Positions 19,118 to 29,928 are shown, counted from the stretch's first letter. The stretch is DNA of 64,000 nucleotides from Aggregicoccus sp. 17bor-14 (GCF_009659535.1 NZ_VJZZ01000005.1:62001-126000); one strand, 5' to 3'. The notes: generated by a model not told the origin, from the letters alone. Numbers and translations are program-made.

Positions 19118-20287
19118 ATGCGAAACCTTGCAAGAGCGGTCGCTGTCGTGCTGGGCCTGAGCTCTACCCTCGCAGGCGCCACGAAGATTCCGCTGGGCAC
19201 CGAGGGCCAGGCGCTCACCGTGAACTTCCAGCTGCAGACCTGGGCCGGCCTCACCCAGGATGCGAACCCGGCCGGAGACGGGCTGGGCTACGACTTCCGC
19301 CTGCGCCGCGTGCGCGCGGTCATCAGCGCGGAGCCCACGGACAAGTGGGCCTTCCTGCTGCAGCTGGATGCCGCGAACTTCGGCACCGGCCAGGACTACA
19401 GCCCGCGCTTCCTGCCGCAGGACGCGTGGGTGAGCTACTCGCCCACGGGGCGCAGCGCGAAGAACGTGTTCATGGTGGACGCGGGCTTCCTGCTCGTGCC
19501 GCTCAGCCGCCAGGCGCTCTCGAGCACCACCAGCTTCACCACCATCGACGTGCACCTGGACGCGGTGCGCGGCTTCCGCGAGGGCCCGGGCATCCGCGAC
19601 CTCGGCGTGCAGGTGCGCGGCTGGGCGCTGGACAAGAAGATCGGCTACCGCGGCGGCATCTACCGCGGCGTGACGGGCACCCAGGGTGACCTCTCCGCGG
19701 CCAACCCGCGCGCGGGCCTCAACCCCAGCTCCCACCCGCGCCTCGGCGGCTTCGTGAACTTCAACATCCTGGGCACCGAGGAGGGCAACTGGCTCTACCA
19801 GGGCATCTACTTCCAGGAGAAGCCGGTGGTGAGCGTGGGCGTGGGCGGCGGCTACCAGTCCAAGGCGGTGCGCGGCCCCAGCGGCCTCACCGATACCCGC
19901 GTCTTCTCCGGCGACTTCTTCGCGGACCTCCCCACGGGCGCGGAGGGCGAGGGCGTGGTCCACGCCACCGCCTACCGCAATGACTTCGGCGGCGGCTCGG
20001 CCAACACCGGCTGGGGCTACTTCGTGGACGCGGGCTACCGCTTCGGGTTCGTGATGCCCTACGCGTCCTACGAGGGCTTCAACGCGGACAGCTGCCCGGA
20101 CGGGCTCGTCGCGCCGGCCTGCACCGCGGACACCCAGAACAGCAGCATCATCAAGGCGGGCCTGCACTTCTACATCAACAAGAACGCGAACCACATCGAC
20201 GTGGAGTACGCGAACGCCCGCAGCCTCAAGCCGAGCGACGCGGACCGCGTGAACTCCGTGCTCGTGCAGTGGAACACGGTGTTCTAG
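19118..20287 (+). CDS. Outer-membrane porin (phosphate-selective porin O/P-like)
   Basis: A 389-residue protein with a Sec signal (about 1-21) followed by many alternating amphipathic beta strands, such as FRLRRVRAVISAEPTDKWAFLLQLD, typical of the OprO/P-like porin fold, and an aromatic C-terminal Phe as in barrel proteins. It closes the transport cluster: an outer-membrane route supplying the periplasmic binding proteins is a plausible role (inference). A terminator hairpin with a T-run follows. The substrate is not predictable. Confidence 0.85.
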   Translation: MRNLARAVAVVLGLSSTLAGATKIPLGTEGQALTVNFQLQTWAGLTQDANPAGDGLGYDFRLRRVRAVISAEPTDKWAFLLQLDAANFGTGQDYSPRFLPQDAWVSYSPTGRSAKNVFMVDAGFLLVPLSRQALSSTTSFTTIDVHLDAVRGFREGPGIRDLGVQVRGWALDKKIGYRGGIYRGVTGTQGDLSAANPRAGLNPSSHPRLGGFVNFNILGTEEGNWLYQGIYFQEKPVVSVGVGGGYQSKAVRGPSGLTDTRVFSGDFFADLPTGAEGEGVVHATAYRNDFGGGSANTGWGYFVDAGYRFGFVMPYASYEGFNADSCPDGLVAPACTADTQNSSIIKAGLHFYINKNANHIDVEYANARSLKPSDADRVNSVLVQWNTVF

Positions 20288-20312
20288 GCCTCGGCTGACA
20301 CGCTGGAAACAC

Positions 20313-20353
20313 GAGGGGCGCGGTGCCTTCGCGGGCGCCGCGCCCTTCGTTTT
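20313..20353 (+). terminator. Rho-independent-type terminator after the porin
   Basis: A 15-bp stem with two wobble or mismatch positions (GAGGGGCGCGGTGCC / GGCGCCGCGCCCTTC), a 6-nt loop and a following GTTTT lie 25 nt after the porin stop. It terminates the transport operon. Confidence 0.65.
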
Positions 20354-20801
20354 GAAGCACGCGACGCCGCGACGCTTCAGGGGTTCGCGAGAGTGGCGCG
20401 AGGGGCACGGCCTCGAGAAGGAGAGGCCGGGAGGGAACGGGGCTGCTCCGAGTGGGAGAGGCCGTCCACGACGCGTGGACGGCTGTCTCGAAAAGAGACG
20501 CCCCTCCCGGGCGCGGAAGGGCGCGTGATGCAAAAACGTAAAATCCTATTTTACGTTTTTGCGCGACGCAGGCCGCCGCTCCCGAGCGGGGACACACGCA
20601 GAGTGAAGTGCTCCGCTCCGTGTCTCCCCTGCGCGCGGCGCACTGGCAGCGCCCTCCCGCGAGGAGCCGAAGCGCTCCGTCACCCTTCCGGTTCTGACGC
20701 CCCTTCAGGCTGGCGCAACGACACAGCTCGGATCCGAGGCAGGCGAGCTCTCGGCGGTAGAGCTCACGCTGCGCCGATGCCAGCCGCCCCGCTCGACGGC
20801 C
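20354..20801. other. Non-coding, strongly structured intergenic region
   Basis: I found no convincing gene in this stretch. It holds three adjacent stem-loops: a perfect 10-bp repeat (20461-20470 / 20474-20483), a 5-bp repeat around GAAAA (20485-20499) and a perfect 15-bp AT-rich palindrome (20528-20560). Together with the upstream terminator they make a compact structured block that could encode a small RNA or carry regulatory sites. The possible ORFs here have shadow-like composition and no ribosome binding site. Confidence 0.45.
20528..20560. repeat. Perfect 15-bp AT-rich inverted repeat
   Basis: GCAAAAACGTAAAAT, a 3-nt CCT spacer and the exact reverse complement ATTTTACGTTTTTGC. Only 5 of 15 positions per arm are G or C, in a genome region far richer in GC. 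The composition suits a protein-binding operator or a transferred fragment, not a normal GC-rich terminator. Confidence 0.85.
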
Positions 20802-21300
20802 TCAGGCGTCGAGCACCTGCTGGTACGCGCGAAGGTCCGCCTCGCTGAAGAGCACCACCGTCACCCGCTCGAGCTGCGGCAGGCGCTCGAGTCCCGCCCG
20901 CAGCTCGCGCAGCGCCACGGGCGCCGCAAGCGCGATCGGATAGCCGTAGGCGCCTGTGGAAATGGATGGGAAGGCCAGCGTACGCAGGCCGTGCACCCGC
21001 GCGAGCTCGAGCGCGTTGCGGTAGCAGCTCGCGAGCAGCTCGGGCTCTCCGGCCTCGCCGCCCCACCACGTGGATGACGTGATGCGCCGGGAGCCGGTAG
21101 CCGCGGGTGAGGCGCGCCTCGCCCGTGGGGCAGCGGCCCAGGCTGCGGCACTCCGCGAGCAGCTCCGGTCCGGCCGCGCGGTGGATGGCACCGTCGACCC
21201 CGCCGCCGCCGCTCAGGGCGGAGTTCGCTGCGTTCACGATGGCATCCACCGCCAGCGTGGTGAGGTCTCCGCGCAGCAGGTGCAGCCGCTCCTCGCCCAT
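20802..21300 (-). pseudogene. Frameshifted macro-domain (ADP-ribose-binding/deacetylase) gene
   Basis: Read from the ATG at 21300, the first ~80 residues are a macro domain: [20 protein letters not shown], the [10 protein letters not shown] catalytic loop, and [21 protein letters not shown]. Reading then has to change frame near 21055-21072. The second frame continues [21 protein letters not shown] and the conserved [12 protein letters not shown] to a stop at 20802. Family members normally have a VGP-x-W linker at this point, and it is missing, as if about 10 nt were lost. The gene is either recently inactivated or the sequence has an error. Intact members hydrolyse O-acetyl-ADP-ribose or remove ADP-ribose from proteins. 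Confidence 0.8.
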
Positions 21301-21367
21301 CGCAGCGCTCCCTTCGGAACCGAGGGCCGGAGCGCCAGCGCGCTCCGGCCTCACCCGCGTGCGCGGA

Positions 21368-21880
21368 CTACAGCCGCACCTGGATCTCGTAGCGGCGGTT
21401 CTTCGCGCGCTTCGCCTCGGTGTCGTCCGGCTTCACCAGCATCTTCTCGCTGCCGCGACCCACGGCGATGATCTCGCCGCGCGGCACGCCGCGCGCCACC
21501 ATCTCCTTCACGATGACCTCGGCGCGCTTGAGGCTCAGCGCCTTGTTCTTCGCCGCGTCGCCCACCGAGTCGGTGTGGCCGCTCACCTCGAACTTGTAGG
21601 CCTTGGCTCCGGACGAATCGAGCTGCTTCTTCGCCTCGATGAGCTGGCCCGCCAGGTTCTTGAGCTTCTGCTCGCAGCCGGGCGCGAGCACGTCCGTGCC
21701 CGACTTGAAGCTGCACTGGTTCTTCTGGCCCTCGGCCAGCAGCTTCGAGTTGATGCGCTTCTCCAGCTCGCCCTTGCCCGCCGAGCTCGCCTTCTTCGCG
21801 AGATCGCCGAAGGGGTTCTGCGCGAGCGCCACGCTCGGCACGACGAGGGTCAGCGACAGCGCGGTCAACAAGGCCTTCAT
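21368..21880 (-). CDS. OmpA-like peptidoglycan-binding protein
   Basis: A 170-residue exported protein: Sec signal peptide (about 1-21, ending ALAQ), a short helical spacer with two Cys (CSF and PGC), and a C-terminal OmpA domain (about 75-170) with [25 protein letters not shown], the peptidoglycan-binding signature. It should tether the outer envelope to the cell wall. It lacks a beta-barrel, so it is a soluble or periplasmic OmpA-domain protein. It lies downstream of a GT87 gene on the same strand, 76 nt away. Confidence 0.9.
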   Translation of the reverse strand: MKALLTALSLTLVVPSVALAQNPFGDLAKKASSAGKGELEKRINSKLLAEGQKNQCSFKSGTDVLAPGCEQKLKNLAGQLIEAKKQLDSSGAKAYKFEVSGHTDSVGDAAKNKALSLKRAEVIVKEMVARGVPRGEIIAVGRGSEKMLVKPDDTEAKRAKNRRYEIQVRL

Positions 21881-21956
21881 GTACGTACCTCCGGAAAACA
21901 GGGGGTCACTTCTCAGGGCCGCTACGCTGCGAGAGCCGGCCCCGCGCGTCCACCCC

Positions 21957-23150
21957 TTATTGCACTGCGAGGGCCCCGCTGCCCGTCTGCTCGCCCCGCC
22001 ACAGCTCCCACATCAGCGCCACCGTCGACCACAGCAGCAGAAAGTTGCGGGCGTTGAGCACGAGCAGGTGCAGCGGGGCGTAGCCGACCTTGTACGTGTC
22101 CGTGGTGTAGACGAGCCGGGTGAGCAGCACGGCCGCGAACACGGCCGCCGGCACGCCCCAGCGCCCCCGCGTGAGCGCGAGCGCCGCGGGGCCCATCAGC
22201 CACACGAGGTACTGCGGGCTGAGCACCGGGTTGAGCGCCACGAAGGCGAGCAGCGGCAGCAGCGCCACGCGCGCCTGGCCCGCCACGTCCCCCGGCGCGA
22301 GTCTGCGCACCGCGCGCGCCGCGACCCCCGCCGCCGCGAGCGAGCCCGCCACCCACACCCAGCGGCTCCAGCCGCGCACGGCCTCCGCCGCCGCGCCGTG
22401 CAGTTCGTACGCAGCCACCGCCTGCGTCCACTGCACCTGCGCGACCCACCCGAGCCGGTGCAGCCCCCAGAGCACCGAGGCCCACACGGACTCCACCTGC
22501 AGCCCGCGCTCGACGTGGAAGGAGGCAAAGCGCCACCAGGGCCACAGCGCGCTCAGGGGCACGAGCGGCAAGAGCCCCAGCGCGAGCCCTCCGCAGAACC
22601 TGCGCCCCTGTCCCCGCTGCAGCGCCCACGCGAGCGCCGCGGGCAGCACCACCACCGGGTACAGCTTCGTCATCACCCCGGCCGAGAGCAGCGCGCCCGC
22701 GAGCACCATGCGCCCGCCCGCGAGCCCCCGCAGCGCGAAGAAGACGAGGAAGGCCGGCACCAGGTCGAAGCGCTTGAGGTAGTGCAGGCTCTCCACCCAC
22801 GCCGCGAGCGCGTAGAGCACGAGCGGCAGCCAGCGCCGCGCGCCCTCCTCGCGCAGGAGCGCCCACTTGAGCGCCGCGTCCAGCAGCAGCAGCTGCAGCA
22901 CGAAGGCGAAGGCGAAGCGCGCGGCATCGCCTCCTGCAAGCCCCGCGGGCACGAAGGCGAGCAGCGCGTAGGGCGGGTACTCGAAGCGGAAGTCCACGTT
23001 GGGCACGCCGCCCGCGAGCAGCGCGTGCACGGTGTCCGCGTAGAGGCGCAGGTCGTTGAGCCGCGCCCTGCCCGTCCACGCGTAGAGCAGCAAGGGCAGC
23101 ACCGCCAGTGCGAGCCCCCACCGCTGCCGTCCTGTGAGCGCTCGCGTCAT
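21957..23150 (-). CDS. GT87-type polytopic membrane mannosyltransferase (DUF2029-like)
   Basis: A 397-residue protein with about ten membrane helices. An early acidic motif (DLRLYADTVHALL) is followed by FRFEYPPYALL, then KRFDLVPAFLVFFAL and LLSAGVMTKLYPVVVLP. This matches GT-C-fold transferases of the DUF2029/PimE group, which use polyprenyl-phosphate sugars at the outer membrane face of the inner membrane. The late NPVLSPQYLVWL is also typical. No pathway neighbours are present, so the acceptor is unknown. It diverges from the prolyl oligopeptidase gene. Confidence 0.85.
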   Translation of the reverse strand: MTRALTGRQRWGLALAVLPLLLYAWTGRARLNDLRLYADTVHALLAGGVPNVDFRFEYPPYALLAFVPAGLAGGDAARFAFAFVLQLLLLDAALKWALLREEGARRWLPLVLYALAAWVESLHYLKRFDLVPAFLVFFALRGLAGGRMVLAGALLSAGVMTKLYPVVVLPAALAWALQRGQGRRFCGGLALGLLPLVPLSALWPWWRFASFHVERGLQVESVWASVLWGLHRLGWVAQVQWTQAVAAYELHGAAAEAVRGWSRWVWVAGSLAAAGVAARAVRRLAPGDVAGQARVALLPLLAFVALNPVLSPQYLVWLMGPAALALTRGRWGVPAAVFAAVLLTRLVYTTDTYKVGYAPLHLLVLNARNFLLLWSTVALMWELWRGEQTGSGALAVQ

Positions 23151-23266
23151 GCGCCCCCTCCCTTAGCCCATTTCCCGCCGCTTGCCCCGATGCGCCCGCT
23201 CGGGGAATGTGGAGCCCCGCTCCCCGTTCGAGGTGGGGGGCCGCACCCGCTCATTCCGGAGACCTC

Positions 23267-25429
23267 ATGCGCAGGCTGTTCGCCGCATCGCTGTGGAGCA
23301 CGCTGTTCGCCCTGCCCGCCGTGGCCCACGCGGCGGACCAGGCCGAGACCGCCCGGAAGGTGGCCGCGCCGAAGGAGGCCGCGGGGGAGGCCACGCAAGA
23401 GGACCCCTTCCTCTGGCTCGAGGACGTGCACGGCGAGCGCGCGCTCGCGTGGGTGAAGGCGCAGAACGCGCGCACCCTGAAGGTGCTGGAGGGCGACCCG
23501 CGCTTCGAGCCCTTCCGCGCGCAAGCGCTCGCGCTGCTCACGGCGACCGACCGCATCCCCGCCCCCGACTTCCGCGCCGGCGGCGTGGACAACTTCTGGC
23601 AGGACCAGCAGAACCCGCGCGGCCTGTGGCGCCACACCACGCTGGAGAGCTACGCGAGCCCCACGCCCACCTGGAAGACGGTGCTGGACGTGGACGCGCT
23701 GGGCAAGCTCGAGGGCAAGAGCTGGGTGTTCAAGGGCGAGAGCTGCCTGCCTCCCGCGGACACGCGCTGCCTCGTGCGCCTGAGCAACGGCGGGCAGGAC
23801 GCGGTGGAGGTGCGCGAGCTGGACGTGGCGGCAGGGGCCTTCGTGCCGGACGGCCTGCGCCTGCCCGAGGGCAAGGGCGACGTGGAGTGGGAGGACGCGG
23901 ACACGCTCATCGCGGGGCGCGAGTGGGGCGGCAACGGCGCCCCGAGCACGCTCACCGAGTCCGGCTACCCCTTCGTGCTCAAGCGCGTGCGGCGCGGCCA
24001 GCCGTTCGAGAAGGCCGAGGAGGTGTTCCGCGGGAAGCCGACGGACGTGTCCGCGAGCGCCACGGCCCTGCGCGATGCGGAAGGCGCGCTGCAGGCGATG
24101 CTCGTGCAGCGCGGCGTCACCTTCTTCGAGAGCGAGTTCTATCTGCTCGGGGGCGCAGGCAACGTGCGGATCCCGCTTCCGCCCAAGGCCACCCTGCAGG
24201 CCTTCGTGGACGGGCAGCTGGTGTTCACGCTGGAGCAGGACTGGGGCGCCTTCCGGCAGGGGGCGCTGGTGGCGCTCTCGCTCGCGGACCTGAAGAGGGA
24301 CGCCGCGCACGCGAAGGCGCAGCTGGTGCTGCAGCCCACGGCGCGCCAGGCCATCGAGGCGGTGTCCGCCACGCGCGCGCACCTGGTGGTGAACCTGTAC
24401 GAGGACGTGAAGGGCGCCATCGACGTGTACGCGCACGCGGGCGGGCGCTGGACGCGCCGGCGCCTCGCGCTGCCGAAGGACGCCCCGCTGAGCATCAGCA
24501 TCGTGGCCACCTCGCACGCGCACGAGCAGCTCTTCGTGGAGTCGCAGGGCTTCCTCGCTCCCACGGCGCTGTGGCTCGCGGACGCGGGCACCGGCAGCGT
24601 GAAGCAGGTGAAGAGCCTGCCGGCGCGCTTCGATGCGTCCACGCACCGGGTGCAGCAGCTCTGGACGAAGAGCAAGGACGGCACGCGCATCCCCTACTTC
24701 CTCGTGGCCCCGCGCAGCCTGAAGAAGGGGCAGCCCGTGCCCACGCTGGTGTACGGCTACGGCGGCTTCCAGGTGGCCAAGCCGCCCGTGTACCTGCCCG
24801 AGGTGGGCAAGCTGTGGCTCGAGCGGGGCAACGCCTACGTCATCGCCAACATCCGCGGCGGCGGCGAGTTCGGCCCGCGCTGGCACCAGGCGGTGCTGCG
24901 CGAGAACCGGCAGAAGGCCTTCGACGACTACGCCGCGGTGCTGCAGGACCTGGTGCGCCGCGGGGTGAGCAGCCCGCGGCGCCTCGGCATCTACGGGCGC
25001 TCCAATGGCGGCGTGCTCACCAGCGTGACGCTGACGCAGCACCCGGAGCTGCTCAACGCGGCCGTCATCGAGAGCCCGCTCATCGACATGCTGCGCTACC
25101 ACAAGCTGCCGGCCGGGGCCTCCTGGGTGGGCGAGTACGGCAACCCGGACGTGCCCGCGGACGCGGCCTTCATCGCGAAGTACTCCGCCTACCAGCACCT
25201 GCAGCCGGGCGTGAAGTACCCGCGCGCCTACATCACCACCAACACGCGCGACGACCGCGTGCACCCGGGCCACGCGCGCAAGTTCGCCGCGAAGCTGGAG
25301 GCGCTGGGCGCCCCGTACCTCTACTTCGAGAACACCGAGGGCGGGCACTCCAACGACTCCGACCCGGTGCTCAACGCGCGCCGCTGGGCGCTGCACTACG
25401 TGTACCTGATGCAGCAGCTGGTGGACTGA
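23267..25429 (+). CDS. Secreted prolyl oligopeptidase-family serine peptidase (S9)
   Basis: A 720-residue protein with a Sec signal (about 1-22, ending AHA). A seven-bladed propeller region (~80-440) leads to an alpha/beta-hydrolase domain. The triad is S579 in GRSNGG, D662 in TRDDRVHP and H694 in EGGHSN. These enzymes cleave short peptides after proline (or broader sites); here the activity would be periplasmic or secreted and fits predatory protein use by myxobacteria. The ATG at 23267 follows CCGGAGACCTC. Confidence 0.92.
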   Translation: MRRLFAASLWSTLFALPAVAHAADQAETARKVAAPKEAAGEATQEDPFLWLEDVHGERALAWVKAQNARTLKVLEGDPRFEPFRAQALALLTATDRIPAPDFRAGGVDNFWQDQQNPRGLWRHTTLESYASPTPTWKTVLDVDALGKLEGKSWVFKGESCLPPADTRCLVRLSNGGQDAVEVRELDVAAGAFVPDGLRLPEGKGDVEWEDADTLIAGREWGGNGAPSTLTESGYPFVLKRVRRGQPFEKAEEVFRGKPTDVSASATALRDAEGALQAMLVQRGVTFFESEFYLLGGAGNVRIPLPPKATLQAFVDGQLVFTLEQDWGAFRQGALVALSLADLKRDAAHAKAQLVLQPTARQAIEAVSATRAHLVVNLYEDVKGAIDVYAHAGGRWTRRRLALPKDAPLSISIVATSHAHEQLFVESQGFLAPTALWLADAGTGSVKQVKSLPARFDASTHRVQQLWTKSKDGTRIPYFLVAPRSLKKGQPVPTLVYGYGGFQVAKPPVYLPEVGKLWLERGNAYVIANIRGGGEFGPRWHQAVLRENRQKAFDDYAAVLQDLVRRGVSSPRRLGIYGRSNGGVLTSVTLTQHPELLNAAVIESPLIDMLRYHKLPAGASWVGEYGNPDVPADAAFIAKYSAYQHLQPGVKYPRAYITTNTRDDRVHPGHARKFAAKLEALGAPYLYFENTEGGHSNDSDPVLNARRWALHYVYLMQQLVD

Positions 25430-25508
25430 GCGCCCGCGCACCGTTGGGCGGTGAAAAGAGCCCTGCGACCGCGGGCGACCGTGGCCGGGCGCCATCGTTT
25501 GCATCTTT

Positions 25509-25542
25509 CCTGGAGGCGGGGCGAGTGAGCCCTGCCTCCAGG
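25509..25542 (+). promoter_or_regulatory. Hairpin overlapping the ribosome binding site of the cupredoxin gene
   Basis: CCTGGAGGCGGGG and CCCTGCCTCCAGG form a 13-bp stem with one mismatch and an 8-nt loop. The 3' arm covers the first three bases of the AGGAGG ribosome binding site at 25540-25545. It could end the upstream peptidase transcript or control access of ribosomes to the lipoprotein start. Confidence 0.45.
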
Positions 25543-25550
25543 AGGCTGCG

Positions 25551-26009
25551 ATGCGGACGACAGGGCTGTGGGCTGTGGCAGTGACGGGGTGGCTGGTGCT
25601 CTCGGCGTGCGGGGGCAGCAGCTACGGAGGCGGCAACCCCAGCCCCTCGCCGAGCAACCCCAACGAGGCGGTGCTCACCATCCAGAACATGGCCTTCAGC
25701 CCGGCGAACCTCGCCGTCGTCCCGGGGCAGACCGTGCGGGTGCGCAACCTGGACGCGATGGCGCACTCGGTCACGAGCCAGTCCGCGCCCAACCAGTTCC
25801 GCCCCGGGGCCGTGAACGGCATCTCCTTCGACACCGGGGCCTTCACCGGCGAGCGCACCTTCGTCATCCCCACGAGCGCCGCGGTGGGCACGCTGGTGCC
25901 CTACTTCTGCACCGTGCACCCGGGCACCATGGCGAACACCGGGGTCATCACCGTGCGCGCGGCGGGCGACACCACGCCCCCGCCCACGGACCCGCCGCCC
26001 GGCTACTGA
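25551..26009 (+). CDS. Plastocyanin/cupredoxin-like lipoprotein
   Basis: A 152-residue lipoprotein (lipobox LSAC near residue 19) with a Ser/Pro/Asn linker and one cupredoxin domain. All four type-1 copper ligands are visible: His in MAHSVTS, then Cys, His and Met in YFCTVHPGTM. It should bind copper at the cell envelope, as an electron carrier or copper store. The C-terminal Thr/Pro tail (TTPPPTDPPPGY) is unusual. Translation starts just after a hairpin that partly covers the ribosome binding site. Confidence 0.92.
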   Translation: MRTTGLWAVAVTGWLVLSACGGSSYGGGNPSPSPSNPNEAVLTIQNMAFSPANLAVVPGQTVRVRNLDAMAHSVTSQSAPNQFRPGAVNGISFDTGAFTGERTFVIPTSAAVGTLVPYFCTVHPGTMANTGVITVRAAGDTTPPPTDPPPGY

Positions 26010-26230
26010 CGCGCGCGCCCGCCCCGCCCTGCCCCGCCGCTCCCCTGCCCGTGCTCCCGCCTTGCGAGCGCACGGGAGGCCCCGGCCGCGCCGGCCGCCC
26101 TTAGCTTGCCCCCATTGGTCTGCCCCAACGACCTGCCCCAACACTGTGCGCGCCCTTTTGACGCGCGCCCCGGGGCGGCCCGTTAGGGTTGGCCCGGACG
26201 GGACACCGGCAGCGATCAAGGAGCGTGCAC

Positions 26231-27762
<1,532 letters not shown>

Positions 27763-27766
<4 letters not shown>

Positions 27767-28434
27767 GGGTGGCCGCGGTGCTCGAGAAGGAGCAGCTGGT
27801 GCAGGAGGCGGCGCGCCGGCTCGCGCGCGCCCTGCAGGAGGCCGTGCAGGCGCGGGGGAAGGCGAGCTTCGCCACCAGCGGCGGCAGCACCCCGGGCCCC
27901 ATCCACCAGGCGCTCGTCGCGCTGGGGCCGGACGCCGTGCCCTGGCGCCAGGTGTCCTTCTTCTTCGCGGACGAGCGCTGCGTGCCCCCCTCCTCCCCGG
28001 ACAGCAACTACCGGCTCGCGCGCCAGACGCTGCTGGACCCGCTGGGCATCCTCAACGCGCGCGTGCACCGCATGGAGGGCGAGCGCGAGGACCGCGACGC
28101 CGCGGCGCGCGACTACGCCGCGCGGCTTCCCGAGCAGCTCGACGTGGTGCTGCTGGGGATGGGCGAGGACGGGCACACCGCCTCGCTCTTTCCGGGCGCG
28201 CCCTCGCTCGAGGAGCAGAGCGCGCGCGTGCTCGCGGTGAAGGGCCCCAAGCCTCCGCCCTGGCGCCTCACGCTGACGCTCCCGGTGCTGCAGGCCGCGC
28301 GCACCGTGCTCGGCGTGGCGGTGGGCGCGGGCAAGCGGGACGCGGTGCAGCGCATCCGCGCAGGCGAGGCGCTGCCCGCCTCGCGCGTGCCGCAGGCCGA
28401 GTGGCTGCTGGACCCCGCGGCGGCGGGGCAGTAA
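27763..28434 (+). CDS. pgl: 6-phosphogluconolactonase
   Basis: A 223-residue cytosolic enzyme of the DevB/Pgl type with [26 protein letters not shown] and [14 protein letters not shown]. It hydrolyses 6-phosphogluconolactone, the Zwf product, to 6-phosphogluconate. The GTG start overlaps the zwf stop by 4 nt. It is followed by a REP-like palindrome and then gnd. Confidence 0.96.
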
Positions 28435-28448
28435 TCCCGCAGCCCGAC

Positions 28449-28492
28449 ACCCTCACCCCGACCCTCTGCCTCCGTGAAAAGGGAGAGGGAGG
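28449..28492. repeat. REP-like palindromic repeat, copy A (between pgl and gnd)
   Basis: Contains CACCCTCACCCCGACCCTC followed by a stem (CCCTCTGCCTCC / GGGAGAGGGAGG). It belongs to the same family as copies at 30321, 43731 and 61301/62540. In this operon it could act as an mRNA-stabilising stem or partial terminator. Confidence 0.75.
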
Positions 28493-28506
28493 ACCTGGAG
28501 ACTCAG

Positions 28507-29928
28507 ATGGCGGAGAACTTGGCGCAGTTCGGCGTGGCCGGCATGGGCGTGATGGGCCAGAACCTCGCCCTCAACCTCGCAGACCACGGCTTCCAGGTGG
28601 CCACCTGGGACATCCGCCCGGAGGCGCTCAAGGCCTTCCTGGGCAAGAACGCGCGGCCGGACCTGCGCGGAGACCCCTCGCTCGAGGGCTTCGTGCGCTC
28701 GCTCGCGCGCCCGCGCCGCATCCTGCTGATGGTGACGGCGGGCGCGCCCGTGGACTCGATGCTGGAGAAGCTCGCCCCGCTGCTGGAGTCCGGGGACATC
28801 GTGCTGGACGGCGGCAACAGCTTCTTCGAGGACACGCGCCGGCGCGAGAAGGGCTACCGCGAGCGCGGCCTCAACTTCCTGGGCATGGGCGTGTCCGGCG
28901 GCGAGGAGGGCGCGCGCCACGGCCCCAGCCTCATGCCCGGCGGCCCCGCCGAGGGCTACGCGAGCGTGCGCCCCTTCCTCGAGGCCATCGCCGCGCGCGT
29001 GCCGGGCGGCGACGGCGCCTGCGTCACGCACGTGGGGCCGGACGGCGCCGGGCACTTCGTGAAGATGGTGCACAACGGCATCGAGTACGCGGACATGCAG
29101 CTGCTCGCCGAGTCCTACGACTTGCTGCGCCGCGGCCTCGGCATGTCCGCGGACCAGATTGCGGACCTCTGGGCGAAGTGGAACGAGGGCATCGCCGAGT
29201 CCTTCCTGCTCGAGACCAGCGTGCGCGTGCTGCGCAAGAAGGACCCGGAGACGGGCCTGCCGCTGGTGGACCTGGTGCTGGACAAGGCAGGCAGCAAGGG
29301 CACCGGCAAGTGGACGGTGCAGGTGGCGCTCGACCTCGCCGTGCCCGTGCCCTCCATCGCTGCGGCGCTGGATGCGCGCATCCTCTCCTCGCTCAAGGAG
29401 CAGCGGCTGAAGGCCGCCCGCGTGCTGCCCGCGCCCGCGCTGCAGCTCTCCGCCGAGGAGCGCACGCAGCTCGCCCAGCAGGTGCACGACGCGCTCTACG
29501 CCGCGCGCATCACCACCTACGCGCAAGGCCTCGCGCTGATCCAGGCGGCGAGTGCGCAGTACAAATGGGACATCTCCATCGCGGAGCTGGCGCGCATCTG
29601 GCGGGGCGGCTGCATCATCCGCGCGCGCCTCCTCACCCCGCTGCGCGAGGCCTTCCTCAAGGAGCCCGGGCTCGCGAACCTGATGGTGGCGGACAGCTTC
29701 GCGCGCGAGCTCACGCAGAAGGCTCCCGCGTGGCGCGCCGCCCTCTCGCTCGCGGTGCGCGGCGGCGTGCCGGCCCCCTGCCTCTCGGCGAGCCTCGCCT
29801 ACTTCGACAGCTACCGCAGCCCCGAGCTGCCCCAGAACCTCACCCAGGCCCAGCGCGACGCCTTCGGCGCCCACACCTACCAGCGCAAGGACCGGCCCGA
29901 GGCCGGCTTCGTGCACACCGAGTGGTAG
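28507..29928 (+). CDS. gnd: 6-phosphogluconate dehydrogenase (decarboxylating)
   Basis: A 473-residue enzyme of normal length for the long, NADP-type family. It has GMGVMGQNLALNLA at the N-terminus, GVSGGEEGARHGPSLMPGG, and the active-site run FVKMVHNGIEYADMQ (K186, E193). It converts 6-phosphogluconate to ribulose-5-phosphate and CO2, finishing the oxidative branch after Zwf and Pgl. I chose the ATG at 28507, which has GGAG upstream, over an in-frame start 11 codons earlier inside the REP palindrome. Confidence 0.97.
   Translation: MAENLAQFGVAGMGVMGQNLALNLADHGFQVATWDIRPEALKAFLGKNARPDLRGDPSLEGFVRSLARPRRILLMVTAGAPVDSMLEKLAPLLESGDIVLDGGNSFFEDTRRREKGYRERGLNFLGMGVSGGEEGARHGPSLMPGGPAEGYASVRPFLEAIAARVPGGDGACVTHVGPDGAGHFVKMVHNGIEYADMQLLAESYDLLRRGLGMSADQIADLWAKWNEGIAESFLLETSVRVLRKKDPETGLPLVDLVLDKAGSKGTGKWTVQVALDLAVPVPSIAAALDARILSSLKEQRLKAARVLPAPALQLSAEERTQLAQQVHDALYAARITTYAQGLALIQAASAQYKWDISIAELARIWRGGCIIRARLLTPLREAFLKEPGLANLMVADSFARELTQKAPAWRAALSLAVRGGVPAPCLSASLAYFDSYRSPELPQNLTQAQRDAFGAHTYQRKDRPEAGFVHTEW

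Noticed and set aside
20393-20848. Short frames on both strands sharing QKRKI-FYVFA
   Set aside because: The similarity is forced by the perfect palindrome at 20528-20560, not by coding. No ribosome binding site or conserved domain.
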